In this document: piece by piece, positions 1 to 8,767 of the stretch
Position numbering within the stretch: the first letter of the stretch is position 1
Layout: every line of letters starts with the position of its first letter
Assembly (NCBI GenBank): GCA_964549135.1
Contig: CAZJUJ010000003.1
Location: 31,476 to 95,475 of the forward strand
DNA from: RUG563 sp964549135
Lineage (GTDB): Bacteria > Bacillota > Clostridia > Christensenellales > Aristaeellaceae
Direction of reading: 5' to 3'
DNA: 64,000 bases
Notes under the pieces: model-generated
The model's database searches: none
The model's input: only the letters and a program-made list of their open reading frames with translations
What the model was told of the DNA's origin: nothing
Translations under genes and position numbers: made by a program

Positions 1-387
1 GAGCATTTGGCTGCCCGCTATCCGGGCAGGATCGCTGCGGGCGTGGATGCCCGGGATGGCCGGGTGGCCATTCATGGCTGGCGGATGATAACGGATATTG
101 ACGCCTTTTCCTTCGTAAAGGGGCTGCCCGAAAGGGGCGTTGATACGGTCATCTATACCGATATTGCCCGGGATGGGCGGCTCATGGGGCCCAATCTTGA
201 GGCGTATGAGGAATTGCAGAAAACAGAGGGCCTCCGGCTTGTGGCCAGCGGCGGCATTGCATCGGAGCAGGATATCCGGGCGCTTGCGGAGCGGGGGCTG
301 TACGCCGCCATTATCGGCCGGGCGCTGTATACCGGCGCGGTCAAACTGACAGGCGCCATCAGCATAGGCGGAGGGGAAAAGCAATGA
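1..387 (+). CDS. hisA: HisA, phosphoribosylformimino-AICAR-P isomerase (3' part)
   Basis: The reading frame is open from the first base of the window, so only the C-terminal 128 residues are visible and the start lies upstream. HisA isomerises ProFAR to PRFAR in the cytoplasm, the fourth step of histidine synthesis, on a (beta/alpha)8 barrel. The second half-barrel is clear: YTDIARDG carries the catalytic aspartate of this half, and VASGGI and IIGRALY form the phosphate-binding loops. The stop overlaps the hisF start by four bases (ATGA), which fits translational coupling in a histidine operon. Identification is secure from motif and context. Confidence 0.95.
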   Translation, partial: EHLAARYPGRIAAGVDARDGRVAIHGWRMITDIDAFSFVKGLPERGVDTVIYTDIARDGRLMGPNLEAYEELQKTEGLRLVASGGIASEQDIRALAERGLYAAIIGRALYTGAVKLTGAISIGGGEKQ

Positions 388-1151
388 TTGCCAGGCGAAT
401 TATTCCCTGTCTGGATGTAAAGGATGGCCGCGTGGTCAAGGGCGTCAATTTTGAAGGGATACAGGATGTGGCCGACCCGGTGGAAATGTCGGAATTTTAT
501 AACGATGCCGGGGCGGATGAACTGGTATTTTACGATATTGCCGCCTCCAGCGAGGGCCGCGGCCTGTTTAGCGATATGCTGCGGCGCACCGCCGCCAAGG
601 TTTTTATCCCGCTGACGGTGGGCGGCGGCATCCGGGAAACAAGCGATTTTGAGCGGGCGCTTTCCTGCGGGGCGGATAAGGTCAGCGTCAATTCCGGCGC
701 GCTGAATGATCCCTCGCTCATTGACCGCGCCGCCCGCCGCTATGGCAATCAGTGCGTGGTGCTTTCCATGGATGTGAAGCGGGTGGCAGGCGTATTCAGG
801 GTTTTTGCCAGGGGCGGCAGGGAAAATACCGGGCTTGATGCCCTGGCCTGGGCCAAGGAGGGCCAGGAAAGGGGCGCGGGGGAGATCGTGGTCAACAGCA
901 TCGATACGGACGGCGTAAGGCAGGGGTTTGATCTCAAGCTGCTTTCCGCCATTGCAGACCAGGTATCCATTCCCATCATCGCCTCGGGCGGCGCGGGCTG
1001 CCAGGAGGATTTTCTCACCCTTTTCCAGCGGGAGCCCCGGGTGGATGCCGGGCTGGCCGCCTCCATTTTTCATAAAAAAGAGGTTTCGATTCAGGCGCTT
1101 AAGGAATATCTTGCCGGGCATGGCATTCCCGTGCGGCGGCTCAGAGATTGA
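384..1151 (+). CDS. hisF: HisF, imidazole glycerol phosphate synthase cyclase subunit
   Basis: HisF (255 aa, full length) takes ammonia from HisH and closes PRFAR to imidazole glycerol phosphate plus AICAR. The two catalytic aspartates are in place: IPCLDVKDGRVVKG near residue 11 and SMDVKRV near residue 130. Phosphate-binding loops VGGGI and IIASGGAG are also visible. The start is fixed by a GGAGGGGAAAAGCA ribosome-binding stretch and the four-base overlap with hisA. The order hisA-hisF-hisIE is the usual distal part of the operon; hisH must lie upstream of the window. Confidence 0.98.
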   Translation: MIARRIIPCLDVKDGRVVKGVNFEGIQDVADPVEMSEFYNDAGADELVFYDIAASSEGRGLFSDMLRRTAAKVFIPLTVGGGIRETSDFERALSCGADKVSVNSGALNDPSLIDRAARRYGNQCVVLSMDVKRVAGVFRVFARGGRENTGLDALAWAKEGQERGAGEIVVNSIDTDGVRQGFDLKLLSAIADQVSIPIIASGGAGCQEDFLTLFQREPRVDAGLAASIFHKKEVSIQALKEYLAGHGIPVRRLRD

Positions 1152-1166
1152 AAGGAGAAATGAAGC

Positions 1167-1811
1167 ATGCATCCCGATGAACTGAAATTCGATGAAAACG
1201 GGCTGATTCCCGTGATTGTGCAGGATTATTATTCCAAGCAGGTGCTGACGCTGGCCTACATGAATCGTCAGGCGCTGGATATTTCCCTCCGGGAGGGGCG
1301 CACCTGCTTTTTCTCCCGCTCCCGAAAGCAATTATGGCGGAAGGGCGAAACATCCGGTAATACCCAGGAAATCGTGCAGATTACCGCCGACTGCGATGGC
1401 GATGCGCTGGTGGCAGAGGTCATCAAAAAAGGCCCCGCCTGCCATACCGGGGCGGAAAGCTGCTTTTTCAGCGGCCTCTATCAGAGCGAAAGCACGCCCG
1501 CCTTTTCCATCGAGGCGCTCTATCAGCTGCTGAAGGGGCGGAAGGAAAATCCCCGGGAGGGCTCCTATACCACCTATCTCTTCCAGAAGGGCATGGATAA
1601 AATCCTCAAAAAGGTGGGGGAGGAATGCACCGAGGTGGTCATCGCCGGCAAGGGCGGTGACCGGGAAGAGACGATTTTTGAAATTGCCGATCTTGCCTAT
1701 CATATCCTGGTGCTGATGACCGAAATGGGAATTGAGCCCAAGGATATTTTTGCCAAGCTCGCCAGCCGTCATGTGGTGGATCACAAGGTCAAGCAGGAAA
1801 AAATGCAGTAG
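1167..1811 (+). CDS. hisIE: HisIE, bifunctional phosphoribosyl-AMP cyclohydrolase / phosphoribosyl-ATP pyrophosphatase
   Basis: A fused enzyme of 214 aa catalysing the second and third steps of histidine synthesis. Residues 1 to about 110 are the HisI cyclohydrolase, with SGNTQ and the metal ligands in ADCDGDA and PACHTG. Residues from about 115 are the HisE pyrophosphohydrolase, with SYTTYLF, KVGEECTEVV and EIADLAYH of the all-alpha NTP-PPase fold. The ATG follows AGGAG by nine bases and lies 15 bp after hisF. It is the last gene of the operon and a terminator follows. Confidence 0.97.
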   Translation: MHPDELKFDENGLIPVIVQDYYSKQVLTLAYMNRQALDISLREGRTCFFSRSRKQLWRKGETSGNTQEIVQITADCDGDALVAEVIKKGPACHTGAESCFFSGLYQSESTPAFSIEALYQLLKGRKENPREGSYTTYLFQKGMDKILKKVGEECTEVVIAGKGGDREETIFEIADLAYHILVLMTEMGIEPKDIFAKLASRHVVDHKVKQEKMQ

Positions 1812-1847
1812 CAGCCCGCTTTCCTTTGCTGCTCCCGGACGCAGGAA

Positions 1848-1894
1848 AAACGCCCTCCGCTGCCCATGAGACGGCGGAAGGCGCTTTTTCTTTG
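1848..1894 (+). terminator. Terminator of the his operon
   Basis: The sequence CGCCCTCCGC pairs with GCGGAAGGCG across a short loop and is followed by CTTTTTC on the plus strand and preceded by an A-run. It sits between the convergent hisIE and the CofE-like gene, so it may serve both strands. Confidence 0.7.
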
Positions 1895-1905
1895 CCTGAA
1901 AAGGC

Positions 1906-3102
1906 TTATTCCGTGGTGTAGTTATCGAAATAGCCCTGGATGTAAACGAAGGGCGTGCCCTTATCCCCGGAACCGGAGGTAAGATCACAGAGGGAGCCGA
2001 TCAGATCGGTAATCCGCCGGGGCGTGGTGCCCTGGGCCGCCATCTGACCCACCAGACTGCTGCCATCCTTATGCTGAATCTTATCCTTGATGGCATCCCG
2101 CAGCGCCTCGCCGGAAAGGCTGGCGAAATCATTATCGGCCAGATACTTGAGCTTCAGCTCATTGGGCGTGCCCTCAAGGCCCGCAGTATAGGCAGGGGAA
2201 ATCACCGGGTCGGCAAGCTCCCAGATCTTGCCCACGGGATCCTTAAACGCGCCGTCGCCGTAGACCATAACCTCCACATGCTTGCCGGTCTTTTTTAGCA
2301 GCCTGTCCTGAATATCCTCCACCAGATCCTGGCATTCCCGGGGGAAGAGCTTGATTTTATCCTCGGTGGATTTATTGGAGCCCAAGAGGCCATAGCGGGC
2401 GTTATAGCCGCTGTTGCCAATGGGGGCGGTCATAATATCATCCATTCCGAATACTCTTTCCGCGCCCGCCGCCTTCAGCAGCCGCTTGGTGCGATTCCGG
2501 GAATGAATATCGCAGTTCAGCACATTCTTCGTATATTTCAAAATCACCCGGGGATCATTGGCAAATACAAATTCCACATCCGCGCCGCATTCACGGATCA
2601 GGCTTTCATAATATTCCACATAATCGATGCCGGTAAAGGGATGCTTTTCATAGCCAAAGAGCGCGCGATACTTCTGGAGATCCAGCACATCACTGTAGGG
2701 ATTGACGCCGCTTTCATCCAGCTTATCCATGCTGATGAGATGATTGCCCACCTCATCGCCGGGATAGCTGAGCATCATCACGATCTTTTTGCAGCCCCTG
2801 GCGATGCCCTTGAGGCAGATGGAAAACCGATTGCGGCTGAGGATGGGGAAAATGACGCCCACCGTTTCCCCGCCAAGCTTATTGCGCACATCGGCAGCAA
2901 TATCATCCACCGTCACATAATTTCCCTGCACCCGGGCGACGATGGATTCCGTAACGGCCACCACATCGCGATCCCGAACGGAGAGATTCCCGCTCTCCAC
3001 GGCCTCCATCACGCAATCCACCACGATCTTTGCCAGGTCTTCCCCCTGACGGATAATCGGCGCGCGAAGACCCATGGAAACTGTCCCGATCACACGGCTC
3101 AT
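1906..3102 (-). CDS. CofE-like F420-0:gamma-glutamyl ligase family protein
   Basis: The protein of 398 aa resembles the F420_ligase family, which in methanogens and actinobacteria adds glutamate to coenzyme F420-0. Visible hallmarks are VRDRDVVAVTESIVARVQG near the N-terminus and the later VYGDGAFKDPVGKIWELADP. No other F420 gene is seen here, and Clostridia of this kind usually lack the cofactor, so the real substrate is probably another carboxylate; that is inference. I chose the second Met (MSRVIG) because GAGAGGTG precedes it by six bases, rather than a GTG three codons upstream. A sigma-A promoter lies at 3160-3188. Confidence 0.8.
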   Translation of the reverse strand: MSRVIGTVSMGLRAPIIRQGEDLAKIVVDCVMEAVESGNLSVRDRDVVAVTESIVARVQGNYVTVDDIAADVRNKLGGETVGVIFPILSRNRFSICLKGIARGCKKIVMMLSYPGDEVGNHLISMDKLDESGVNPYSDVLDLQKYRALFGYEKHPFTGIDYVEYYESLIRECGADVEFVFANDPRVILKYTKNVLNCDIHSRNRTKRLLKAAGAERVFGMDDIMTAPIGNSGYNARYGLLGSNKSTEDKIKLFPRECQDLVEDIQDRLLKKTGKHVEVMVYGDGAFKDPVGKIWELADPVISPAYTAGLEGTPNELKLKYLADNDFASLSGEALRDAIKDKIQHKDGSSLVGQMAAQGTTPRRITDLIGSLCDLTSGSGDKGTPFVYIQGYFDNYTTE

Positions 3103-3159
3103 ATAAAACACCTCTCAGATAAAGAATGTGTTTCCAGCGCATAGCGCTTTTACTGAGAA

Positions 3160-3188
3160 ATTATAATACAAGCGCCCCGGTTTGTAAA
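3160..3188 (-). promoter_or_regulatory. Sigma-A promoter of the CofE-like gene
   Basis: On the minus strand TTTACA and TATAAT are separated by 17 bp, ending about 58 bp upstream of the chosen start. Confidence 0.75.
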
Positions 3189-3382
3189 CGGCTTTCATGG
3201 GTTTTTTTTCGTTTTTTCAGATTTCTTGATGCTTATCCAAATTTTTCGGCAGAATTTTATTCAGTATTTGGCTGACCGTCCTGCATGAATGCAGGAAGAG
3301 AGGCAAATAAATGCCGCAGGAATGAATTATTTGCAGATGCATCCTGCAAAAACGCCATCCGCCGGAAAAACAAAACGGATAC
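3189..3382. other. Divergent intergenic region, no gene seen
   Basis: The 347-bp gap between the CofE-like gene and proC holds the two divergent promoters. In addition, CCTGCATGAATGCAGG at 3280-3295 is a small palindrome, and a related CCTGC/GCAGG pair recurs near 3326-3360, so a regulator site is possible. No reading frame here has a ribosome-binding site. Confidence 0.4.
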
Positions 3383-3411
3383 TTGCGCAAGCGGCCCATT
3401 CTGCTTATAAT
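3383..3411 (+). promoter_or_regulatory. Sigma-A promoter of proC
   Basis: TTGCGC and TATAAT are spaced by 17 bp and lie 38 bp upstream of the proC ATG. Confidence 0.75.
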
Positions 3412-3449
3412 GGATATACAGGATCCAATTTCAAGGGAGGAAAAACATC

Positions 3450-4256
3450 ATGCGTTTGGGCGTCATCGGATGCGGAAACATGGGCGGCGCGATGCTGCGG
3501 AAGCTATTGGCTGCCGGGCGGTTTGCCCCGGATGAGGTGATTGCAGCGGATAAAAACGGCGCGCTGCTGGAACGCCTGAAAAATGAACTGCACATTCATC
3601 CCGCCGCCAGCAATCGGGAGGCGGCGCAGGCGGATGTGCTTCTGCTGGCCGTCAAGCCCCAGTATCTCAGCGGCGTGCTATCGGAAATCGCCGATTCTAT
3701 GAACCCAAATGCGCTGGTGATTTCCATCGTGCTGGGCTATTCCCTGAAAAGGCTGGGGCGCGAAATGAAAAACGAGCAGCTGCATCTGATCCGCGTGATG
3801 CCCAATACCCCGGCACTGGTAGGGGAGGGCGTGATGGCGGCCTGCCGCGGGGCGCATGTGACGGATGCGGAATGGGCGTATGCCCTTTCCCTCCTTTCCT
3901 GCATGGGCCTTGCGGAGGAAATCCCCGAAAGCCTGATTGACGCCGTCACCGGGGTCAGCGGCAGCTCGCCCGCCTTTATGTTTCTGTTTCTGGAGGCGCT
4001 TTCCGATGCCGGTGTCCGCGCCGGGCTTTCCCGGGATACTGCCCTGCGCTTTGCGGCCCAGACCATGCTGGGCAGCGCCCGGATGGCCCTGGAAACGGGC
4101 AGGCATCCCGGCCAGCTTAAGGACATGGTCACTTCGCCTGCAGGCTCCACCATCGAAGGCGTTGCTTCGCTTGAGAAAAATGCCTTTCGGGGCGCTGTCA
4201 TTGAGGCCACGGAGGCCGTTATCCGCCGCGCCCGGGAATTTGGCCGGGAGGAATGA
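3450..4256 (+). CDS. proC: ProC, pyrroline-5-carboxylate reductase
   Basis: This 268-aa enzyme reduces 1-pyrroline-5-carboxylate to proline with NAD(P)H, the last step of proline synthesis. The N-terminal Rossmann nucleotide site reads GCGNMGGAML; the family signatures VMPNTPALVGEG, VTGVSGSSPAF and the C-terminal LKDMVTSPAGSTIEG of the dimerisation and active-site helix are all intact. The ATG is preceded by AAGGGAGG at a normal distance. The gene stands alone behind its own promoter. Confidence 0.97.
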   Translation: MRLGVIGCGNMGGAMLRKLLAAGRFAPDEVIAADKNGALLERLKNELHIHPAASNREAAQADVLLLAVKPQYLSGVLSEIADSMNPNALVISIVLGYSLKRLGREMKNEQLHLIRVMPNTPALVGEGVMAACRGAHVTDAEWAYALSLLSCMGLAEEIPESLIDAVTGVSGSSPAFMFLFLEALSDAGVRAGLSRDTALRFAAQTMLGSARMALETGRHPGQLKDMVTSPAGSTIEGVASLEKNAFRGAVIEATEAVIRRAREFGREE

Positions 4257-4275
4257 CCGCATCCATGTATTCACA

Positions 4276-4320
4276 AAAAAGGCCCTTCGGCATTGCATGA
4301 ACGCCGAGGGGCCCTTCTCT
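4276..4320 (-). terminator. Bidirectional terminator between proC and the NlpC/P60 gene
   Basis: GGCCCTTCGGC at 4281-4291 pairs with GCCGAGGGGCC at 4303-4313. On the minus strand the stem is followed by TTTTTT, a strong signal for the NlpC gene; on the plus strand the tail is CTTCTCTTT, weaker, for proC. Confidence 0.85.
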
Positions 4321-4342
4321 TTGACTGGGCTTTATCGTTTTA

Positions 4343-5218
4343 TCAGATGCGGAACCAGCAGAAGGAGGTGCAGCCGGGCAGATCCCAGATGGTCAGAGGA
4401 TGGCTGCTTTCATCGATGATGAAGTAGGAGAAATCATCGATCTGCACGCTTTCCTGATAGGGGGCGCTTTCCAGCGGCACGCCCAGAATGGATACCTGCA
4501 CGCCGCCATTGGTGGTTTTGCAGTTGCCGTACAATTCGGGGTTTTCGGCAATCACCTGCTCAAAGATTTCACCGTATACCGGGCTGGGGCCGCAATGGAT
4601 CACCAGGGGATAATCCAGATAATCCTGAAGCGCGGGAACCTCCTCCGCCGTAAAGCCGTAATCGGCCAGGGTGCCGATATACATCATGATATGCCGCGCG
4701 CCATGCTTGCCCACCAAGAGATCGCCCACGATCAGATGATCCTTTAATTCATTGTAGGGAGGCATTTCGTGGCCCTCGCGGTGATTATAGATATGATTGC
4801 CGTTGCGCTCATACTCATATTTCAGGATCATATTGGAAAGGGAATCATGGGCGGGATAGCCCGCCTGGGCATAGATCCACTGGGTGTAGCCGGAGCAATC
4901 CAGGCCGTAGATGTAGACGGAATTCTTCCGATAGAATTTGGTGGTCTCCCAGCACTTGCGCTTGGCATAATTGGGATACTGGGAAAGGAAAAGCTCATCG
5001 CCCTTGCCGCCGAACATATAGGGCACGCCATGCTCAAACATGGCCTCCACATTGGCGCCGGTGATTTCATTATAGCGGCGGAGGAAAATATTATCCGCCT
5101 CGATCAGGGAAAACGCGGCGTCCAGCAGGGGAGAGCGCTCCACCTCCGCCAGGGCAGGCACGGAAAAAGCGCCCAGCAGCGTCATAGCAGCCAACAGGCA
5201 AACCAGAAATTTCTTCAT
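4343..5218 (-). CDS. Secreted NlpC/P60-family cysteine peptidase
   Basis: The 291-aa protein begins with a signal peptide (MKKFLVCLLAAMTLLG, cleavage likely after VPALA). The NlpC/P60 core follows: GLDCSGYTQW supplies the nucleophile cysteine near residue 105, and the histidine in GARHIMMYIG (about residue 173) is the second catalytic residue. Such enzymes cut peptidoglycan stem peptides outside the membrane. No SH3 or LysM targeting domain is seen; the ~60 residues before the core (from EVERSP to the MFGGKG segment) are not recognised. The start was set at MKK since earlier methionines give no signal peptide; GGGCGG precedes it. Confidence 0.85.
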   Translation of the reverse strand: MKKFLVCLLAAMTLLGAFSVPALAEVERSPLLDAAFSLIEADNIFLRRYNEITGANVEAMFEHGVPYMFGGKGDELFLSQYPNYAKRKCWETTKFYRKNSVYIYGLDCSGYTQWIYAQAGYPAHDSLSNMILKYEYERNGNHIYNHREGHEMPPYNELKDHLIVGDLLVGKHGARHIMMYIGTLADYGFTAEEVPALQDYLDYPLVIHCGPSPVYGEIFEQVIAENPELYGNCKTTNGGVQVSILGVPLESAPYQESVQIDDFSYFIIDESSHPLTIWDLPGCTSFCWFRI

Positions 5219-5366
5219 ACGAAAATCCGCCCTTTCTTTGCCTGCATTTGCATCAGGCATTGGATAAATCAAATCAATTATACAGGAAACGCCGCGTTTG
5301 TCAATGGACGGAAATGAATTTGCCAGATCTTTCCTGAAAAAGGCGGCGGTTTTCCGTTTCTTTTCC

Positions 5367-5395
5367 TTTACTTTGGCGCAGGTTGGTGGTATAGT
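5367..5395 (+). promoter_or_regulatory. Sigma-A promoter of the SulP gene
   Basis: TTTACT and TATAGT with 17 bp between them, about 42 bp upstream of the ATG. Confidence 0.65.
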
Positions 5396-5437
5396 AGTAG
5401 CCGTTCGTCTTTTTACAAACTGGAGGGGGAAAGAAAA

Positions 5438-6991
5438 ATGAAACCGGAATTATTCCTGAGCCTAAAGCATTATGACAAAAAGAATCTGCCCAGCGATCTT
5501 CTGGCGGGCCTGATGGTGGCCATCATCGCCCTGCCGCTTTCCATCGCCCTGGGGCTTCAATCGGGCGCTACGCTGCAGACCGGCATCATGACCGCCATCG
5601 TGGCCGGCTTTTTCATCAGCCTTCTGGGCGGCAGCCGCTATCAGATCGGCGGGCCCACGGCGGCCTTTGTGGTGATTATTCTTGGCTATCTTCAGGATCC
5701 CGCCATCGGGGCAACCGGCCTGGCCCTTGCCTCTATCGCCGCCGGGGTGCTGCTGATTCTGCTGGGGCTTCTCAGGGCCGGCGGACTGGTGCGGTATATT
5801 CCCTATCCCATTGTGATTGGCTTTACCACTGGCATCGGCATTACGCTTCTGACCGGGCAAATCAAGGATCTGATGGGCCTTACCCTGCCCGATGGGGTGG
5901 GCGGCGATTTCCTTTCCAAGATTTCCGCCTGCATAAGCAACGCCTCCACCCTGAATATCTGGACGCTGCTCATTGGGGCCGTTACCATTGCGCTGATCTA
6001 TCTGATTCCCAAAATCAATAAGAAATTGCCCGCGGCCTTCTGTGCCATTATCATTGCCACGCTGCTTACCCTGCTGATTGATGCGCTTACGGGCGGAAGA
6101 TCCGGCATTGCCACCATTGGCTCCACCTATGGCGAAGTAAAGGCGGAATTCCATCTGATGGATCTGAGCGGCCTTACCCAGGTACAGGCAGGAAAGCTGA
6201 TTCTGCCCGCCGTCATTATTGCCTTTCTCTGCGCCATTGAAAGTCTGCTTTCCGCCACCGTGGCCGACGGCATGACGGGCAGCGAGCATAACCCCAATCA
6301 GGAATTGATCGGTCAGGGCGCAGCCAATATCGCCTCGGCGTGCCTGGGCGGTCTGCCCGCCACCGGCGCCATTGCCCGTACCGCCGCCGGGATCAATAAC
6401 GGCGCAAAATCGCCCCTGACCGGCATTTTCCACGCCCTGTTCCTGCTGGTAATGTATGTGGTGCTGATGCCCGTCATGCGCTTTATCCCCCTGACCGGCC
6501 TGGCAGCCATTCTCATCACGGTTTCTATTCACATGGCCAATTTCCCCGTTTTCCTGCGGCTTGCCCGCTTTGGCATCCGGGACAGCATCGTGCTGATTGC
6601 CGCTTGCCTGCTGACCGTCTTTATGGATCTGACCTACGGGGTCATCGGCGGCTTTATTCTCTGCTGCCTGATGAATATCCCCAATCTGACAAACCCGGCC
6701 AGAATCGTATCGGATGAGGAAAAGGACGGAGAGCTGATCGCACGGGTGGAGGGCCGCATCTGCTTTATCAGCGTGAATCGTTTGGTCGATTATATTGGGA
6801 AAAAGGCCGAAAACTATGACAGGCTTACGCTGGAGCTTTCTGCTGTGAGCCGCATTGACGTAACCGCTGCCGAGCGCCTTTCCAAACTGGATAAAAAGCT
6901 GGCGCGGAAGGGGAAAAGCCTTTCCTTCCTGCATCCTGCCCAGGCCGTGCAGGGCCGCTATGACCGCTTCGTCCGGGAAATTCTCAAATAA
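5438..6991 (+). CDS. SulP/SLC26-family anion transporter with STAS domain
   Basis: A 517-aa membrane protein. The first ~400 residues carry the hydrophobic segments of the SLC26 fold, with the family signatures PSDLLAGLMVAIIALPLSIA at the start, GLQSGATLQTGIMTAIVAGF, and GGSRYQIGGPTAAFVV. Residues from about 430 form a cytoplasmic STAS domain, with RLTLELSAVSRIDVTAAERL matching its characteristic loop. Family members move sulfate, bicarbonate or other anions, coupled to protons or sodium; the substrate cannot be told from sequence. GGAGGGG precedes the ATG. It is monocistronic between two promoters. Confidence 0.92.
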   Translation: MKPELFLSLKHYDKKNLPSDLLAGLMVAIIALPLSIALGLQSGATLQTGIMTAIVAGFFISLLGGSRYQIGGPTAAFVVIILGYLQDPAIGATGLALASIAAGVLLILLGLLRAGGLVRYIPYPIVIGFTTGIGITLLTGQIKDLMGLTLPDGVGGDFLSKISACISNASTLNIWTLLIGAVTIALIYLIPKINKKLPAAFCAIIIATLLTLLIDALTGGRSGIATIGSTYGEVKAEFHLMDLSGLTQVQAGKLILPAVIIAFLCAIESLLSATVADGMTGSEHNPNQELIGQGAANIASACLGGLPATGAIARTAAGINNGAKSPLTGIFHALFLLVMYVVLMPVMRFIPLTGLAAILITVSIHMANFPVFLRLARFGIRDSIVLIAACLLTVFMDLTYGVIGGFILCCLMNIPNLTNPARIVSDEEKDGELIARVEGRICFISVNRLVDYIGKKAENYDRLTLELSAVSRIDVTAAERLSKLDKKLARKGKSLSFLHPAQAVQGRYDRFVREILK

Positions 6992-7014
6992 TTGAATTTT
7001 CTTCCGGGCAGGAT

Positions 7015-7043
7015 TTGACGGATAGGCAAATACATGCTATAAT
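7015..7043 (+). promoter_or_regulatory. Sigma-A promoter of the yebC gene
   Basis: TTGACG and TATAAT separated by 17 bp, 45 bp before the ATG. Confidence 0.85.
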
Positions 7044-7088
7044 GAATCGTTCATAATATGCATTGATCCTATTAGGAGGGATTTTCAA

Positions 7089-7835
7089 ATGTCTGGACAC
7101 TCCAAATGGCACAATATTCAAGCGAAAAAGGGCAAGACGGACGCGGCACGCGGCAAGATCTTTACCAAGATCGGCCGTGAAATCGCCATCGCCGTGCGCG
7201 AGGGCGGCGCAAACCCCGAATCCAATGGCAAGCTCAGGGATATCATTGCCAAGGCCAAGGCCAATAACATGCCCAATGATAATATCAAGCGCTCCATCAG
7301 CAAGGCTGCGGGCGAAGGCTCCGGCGCCGTATATGAGGAAATGACCTATGAAGGCTATGCCCCCGGCGGCGTGGCCATCATCTGCCAGATCGTAACCGAT
7401 AACCGCAACCGCACCTCCAGCGATGTGCGCCACATCTTTGATAAGAATGGCGGCTCTCTGGGCACCCCCGGCTCCGTCAGCTACATGTTTGACAGCAAGG
7501 GCGTAATCGTAATCGAGCGGGAGCCCGGCATGGATGAGGATGAAATGATGATGACCGCGCTGGATGCCGGCGCGGAGGATATGAAGGCTGAAGAGGATGT
7601 ATTTGAGATTTACACCGCTCCCGCCGATTTCTCCGCCGTCCGTGAGGGGCTGGAAAAGGCGGGCTATGCCTTCCTTTCCGCCGATCAGCAGATGGTGCCC
7701 CAGAATACCATCGCGGTGGATGATCCCGATACCGTCGCCAAGATTCAGAAGCTGCTGGATATGCTGGATGACAATGACGATGTGACCGAGGTCTATCATA
7801 ACGCCGAGCTTCCCGAGGAAGAGGAAGAAGAATAA
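7089..7835 (+). CDS. YebC/PmpR-family (TACO1-like) translation/regulatory protein
   Basis: The 248-aa protein starts with the invariant MSGHSKWHNIQ and continues with KAKANNMPNDNIKRSI and TYEGYAPGGVAIIC, diagnostic of the YebC family. It has three domains and an acidic C-terminal tail. Members were long called transcription regulators; more recent work links them to translation of difficult, proline-rich stretches. The start is set by AGGAGG nine bases upstream. The following C39-like gene begins 35 bp downstream without an obvious promoter, so the two may be cotranscribed. Confidence 0.95.
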   Translation: MSGHSKWHNIQAKKGKTDAARGKIFTKIGREIAIAVREGGANPESNGKLRDIIAKAKANNMPNDNIKRSISKAAGEGSGAVYEEMTYEGYAPGGVAIICQIVTDNRNRTSSDVRHIFDKNGGSLGTPGSVSYMFDSKGVIVIEREPGMDEDEMMMTALDAGAEDMKAEEDVFEIYTAPADFSAVREGLEKAGYAFLSADQQMVPQNTIAVDDPDTVAKIQKLLDMLDDNDDVTEVYHNAELPEEEEEE

Positions 7836-7870
7836 TTCTCATTCGCTTTTCAGGCGGGATAGGAAGAAAC

Positions 7871-8746
7871 ATGCGCGCTTTTTTCAATCGTTTAACGCTG
7901 CTGATTGCATGCTGCGTTTTCCTGTTTGGAAACGCGCATGTTTCTTTTGCGGATAATCTGACGCTAATGGAGGCGTATTTTTCCGGGGAAGAGGGCTATT
8001 CCGGCATGGTAGAGGTGCCCGGCAAGGGAAAAATGCGCTATTATGCCCAGAATGATCCCCTGTGGGGCGCGCTTGCCTATGAAAAGGCCGATACCGATTC
8101 CCGCAGGCCCTTTCGGGATTCCGGCTGCAGCCCCTCTGCCGCTGCCATGGCGGTAGCCGCCCTGGTTCCGGAAACGGAATTATCCCGCATCAGCGATTAT
8201 GCCAAGCGGCCCTATTCCCTGTGTACCTGTTCGCTGAATAAGGAGCGCTGCAATAAGCGGCATAGCCGCTATCTGCTCACCTCGGATCGGGATTTTGCCC
8301 GCTTTCTGCCCCTGGTATTCGGCGATTTTGCTACGGGGAATAATACCTTTGGCGTATATAGCCGGGCTGTTTCCGCCGGAACGGGCACGGGATATCTGCA
8401 GCCGATTGCAAGGCTTTACGGGCTGTCGCTTTCCTTTACCCCCGATTATGATGAGGCCCTGGCCGCCATGGATCGCGGGGCGGCGGTGGCGGCGCTGGCC
8501 GGGCGCGGCGGCGTGTTTACGGATACGGGGCATTATGTGTTTCTGGCCCATTATGACGCGGAGCGGCTGTATGTGCTGGATCCGCTGCTGCGGGAGGTTT
8601 ACAAAACCAATGCCAGCAGCAGGCTGGAAATTCTGCAGCCCGGGCTGGTGGCGCTGACGCACAAAAATGTATCCTATGTCCGCTTCAGCAATTTTCTGAT
8701 TTTTGAGCGTCTGCCTCAGCAGGCGGATGAAGACGGCCTGGAGTAA
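7871..8746 (+). CDS. Secreted C39-like (papain-fold) peptidase family protein
   Basis: The 291 residues start with a signal peptide (hydrophobic LTLLIACCVFLFG, cleavage likely after VSFA). The peptidase_C39_2 pattern follows: YYAQNDPLWG, the Cys loop SGCSPSAAAMAVAAL near residue 80, GHYVFLAHYD near residue 220 for the histidine, and LYVLDPLLREV for the aspartate. These proteins are extracellular cysteine peptidases or degenerate relatives of unknown substrate. The motif reads GCSPS rather than the common GCGPT, which still keeps the cysteine. A four-Cys patch (SLCTCSLNKERC) is unusual for a secreted protein. Confidence 0.75.
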   Translation: MRAFFNRLTLLIACCVFLFGNAHVSFADNLTLMEAYFSGEEGYSGMVEVPGKGKMRYYAQNDPLWGALAYEKADTDSRRPFRDSGCSPSAAAMAVAALVPETELSRISDYAKRPYSLCTCSLNKERCNKRHSRYLLTSDRDFARFLPLVFGDFATGNNTFGVYSRAVSAGTGTGYLQPIARLYGLSLSFTPDYDEALAAMDRGAAVAALAGRGGVFTDTGHYVFLAHYDAERLYVLDPLLREVYKTNASSRLEILQPGLVALTHKNVSYVRFSNFLIFERLPQQADEDGLE

Positions 8747-8767
8747 TCCCGGCCGTTATTTTTTTGC
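8729..8767 (+). terminator. Terminator of the yebC/C39-like unit
   Basis: ACGGCC pairs with GGCCGT across the stop codon of the C39-like gene and is followed by TATTTTTTTGC. It also ends the plus-strand unit just before the convergent spoIVFB gene. Confidence 0.7.

Noticed and set aside
5462..6934. 490-codon antisense frame opposite the SulP gene, and similar long antisense frames at 43.5-45.6, 52.2-54.3 and 54.3-56.3 kb
   Set aside because: They mirror strongly biased GC-rich codons of real genes on the other strand; products are Gly/His/Gln-rich with no family features.
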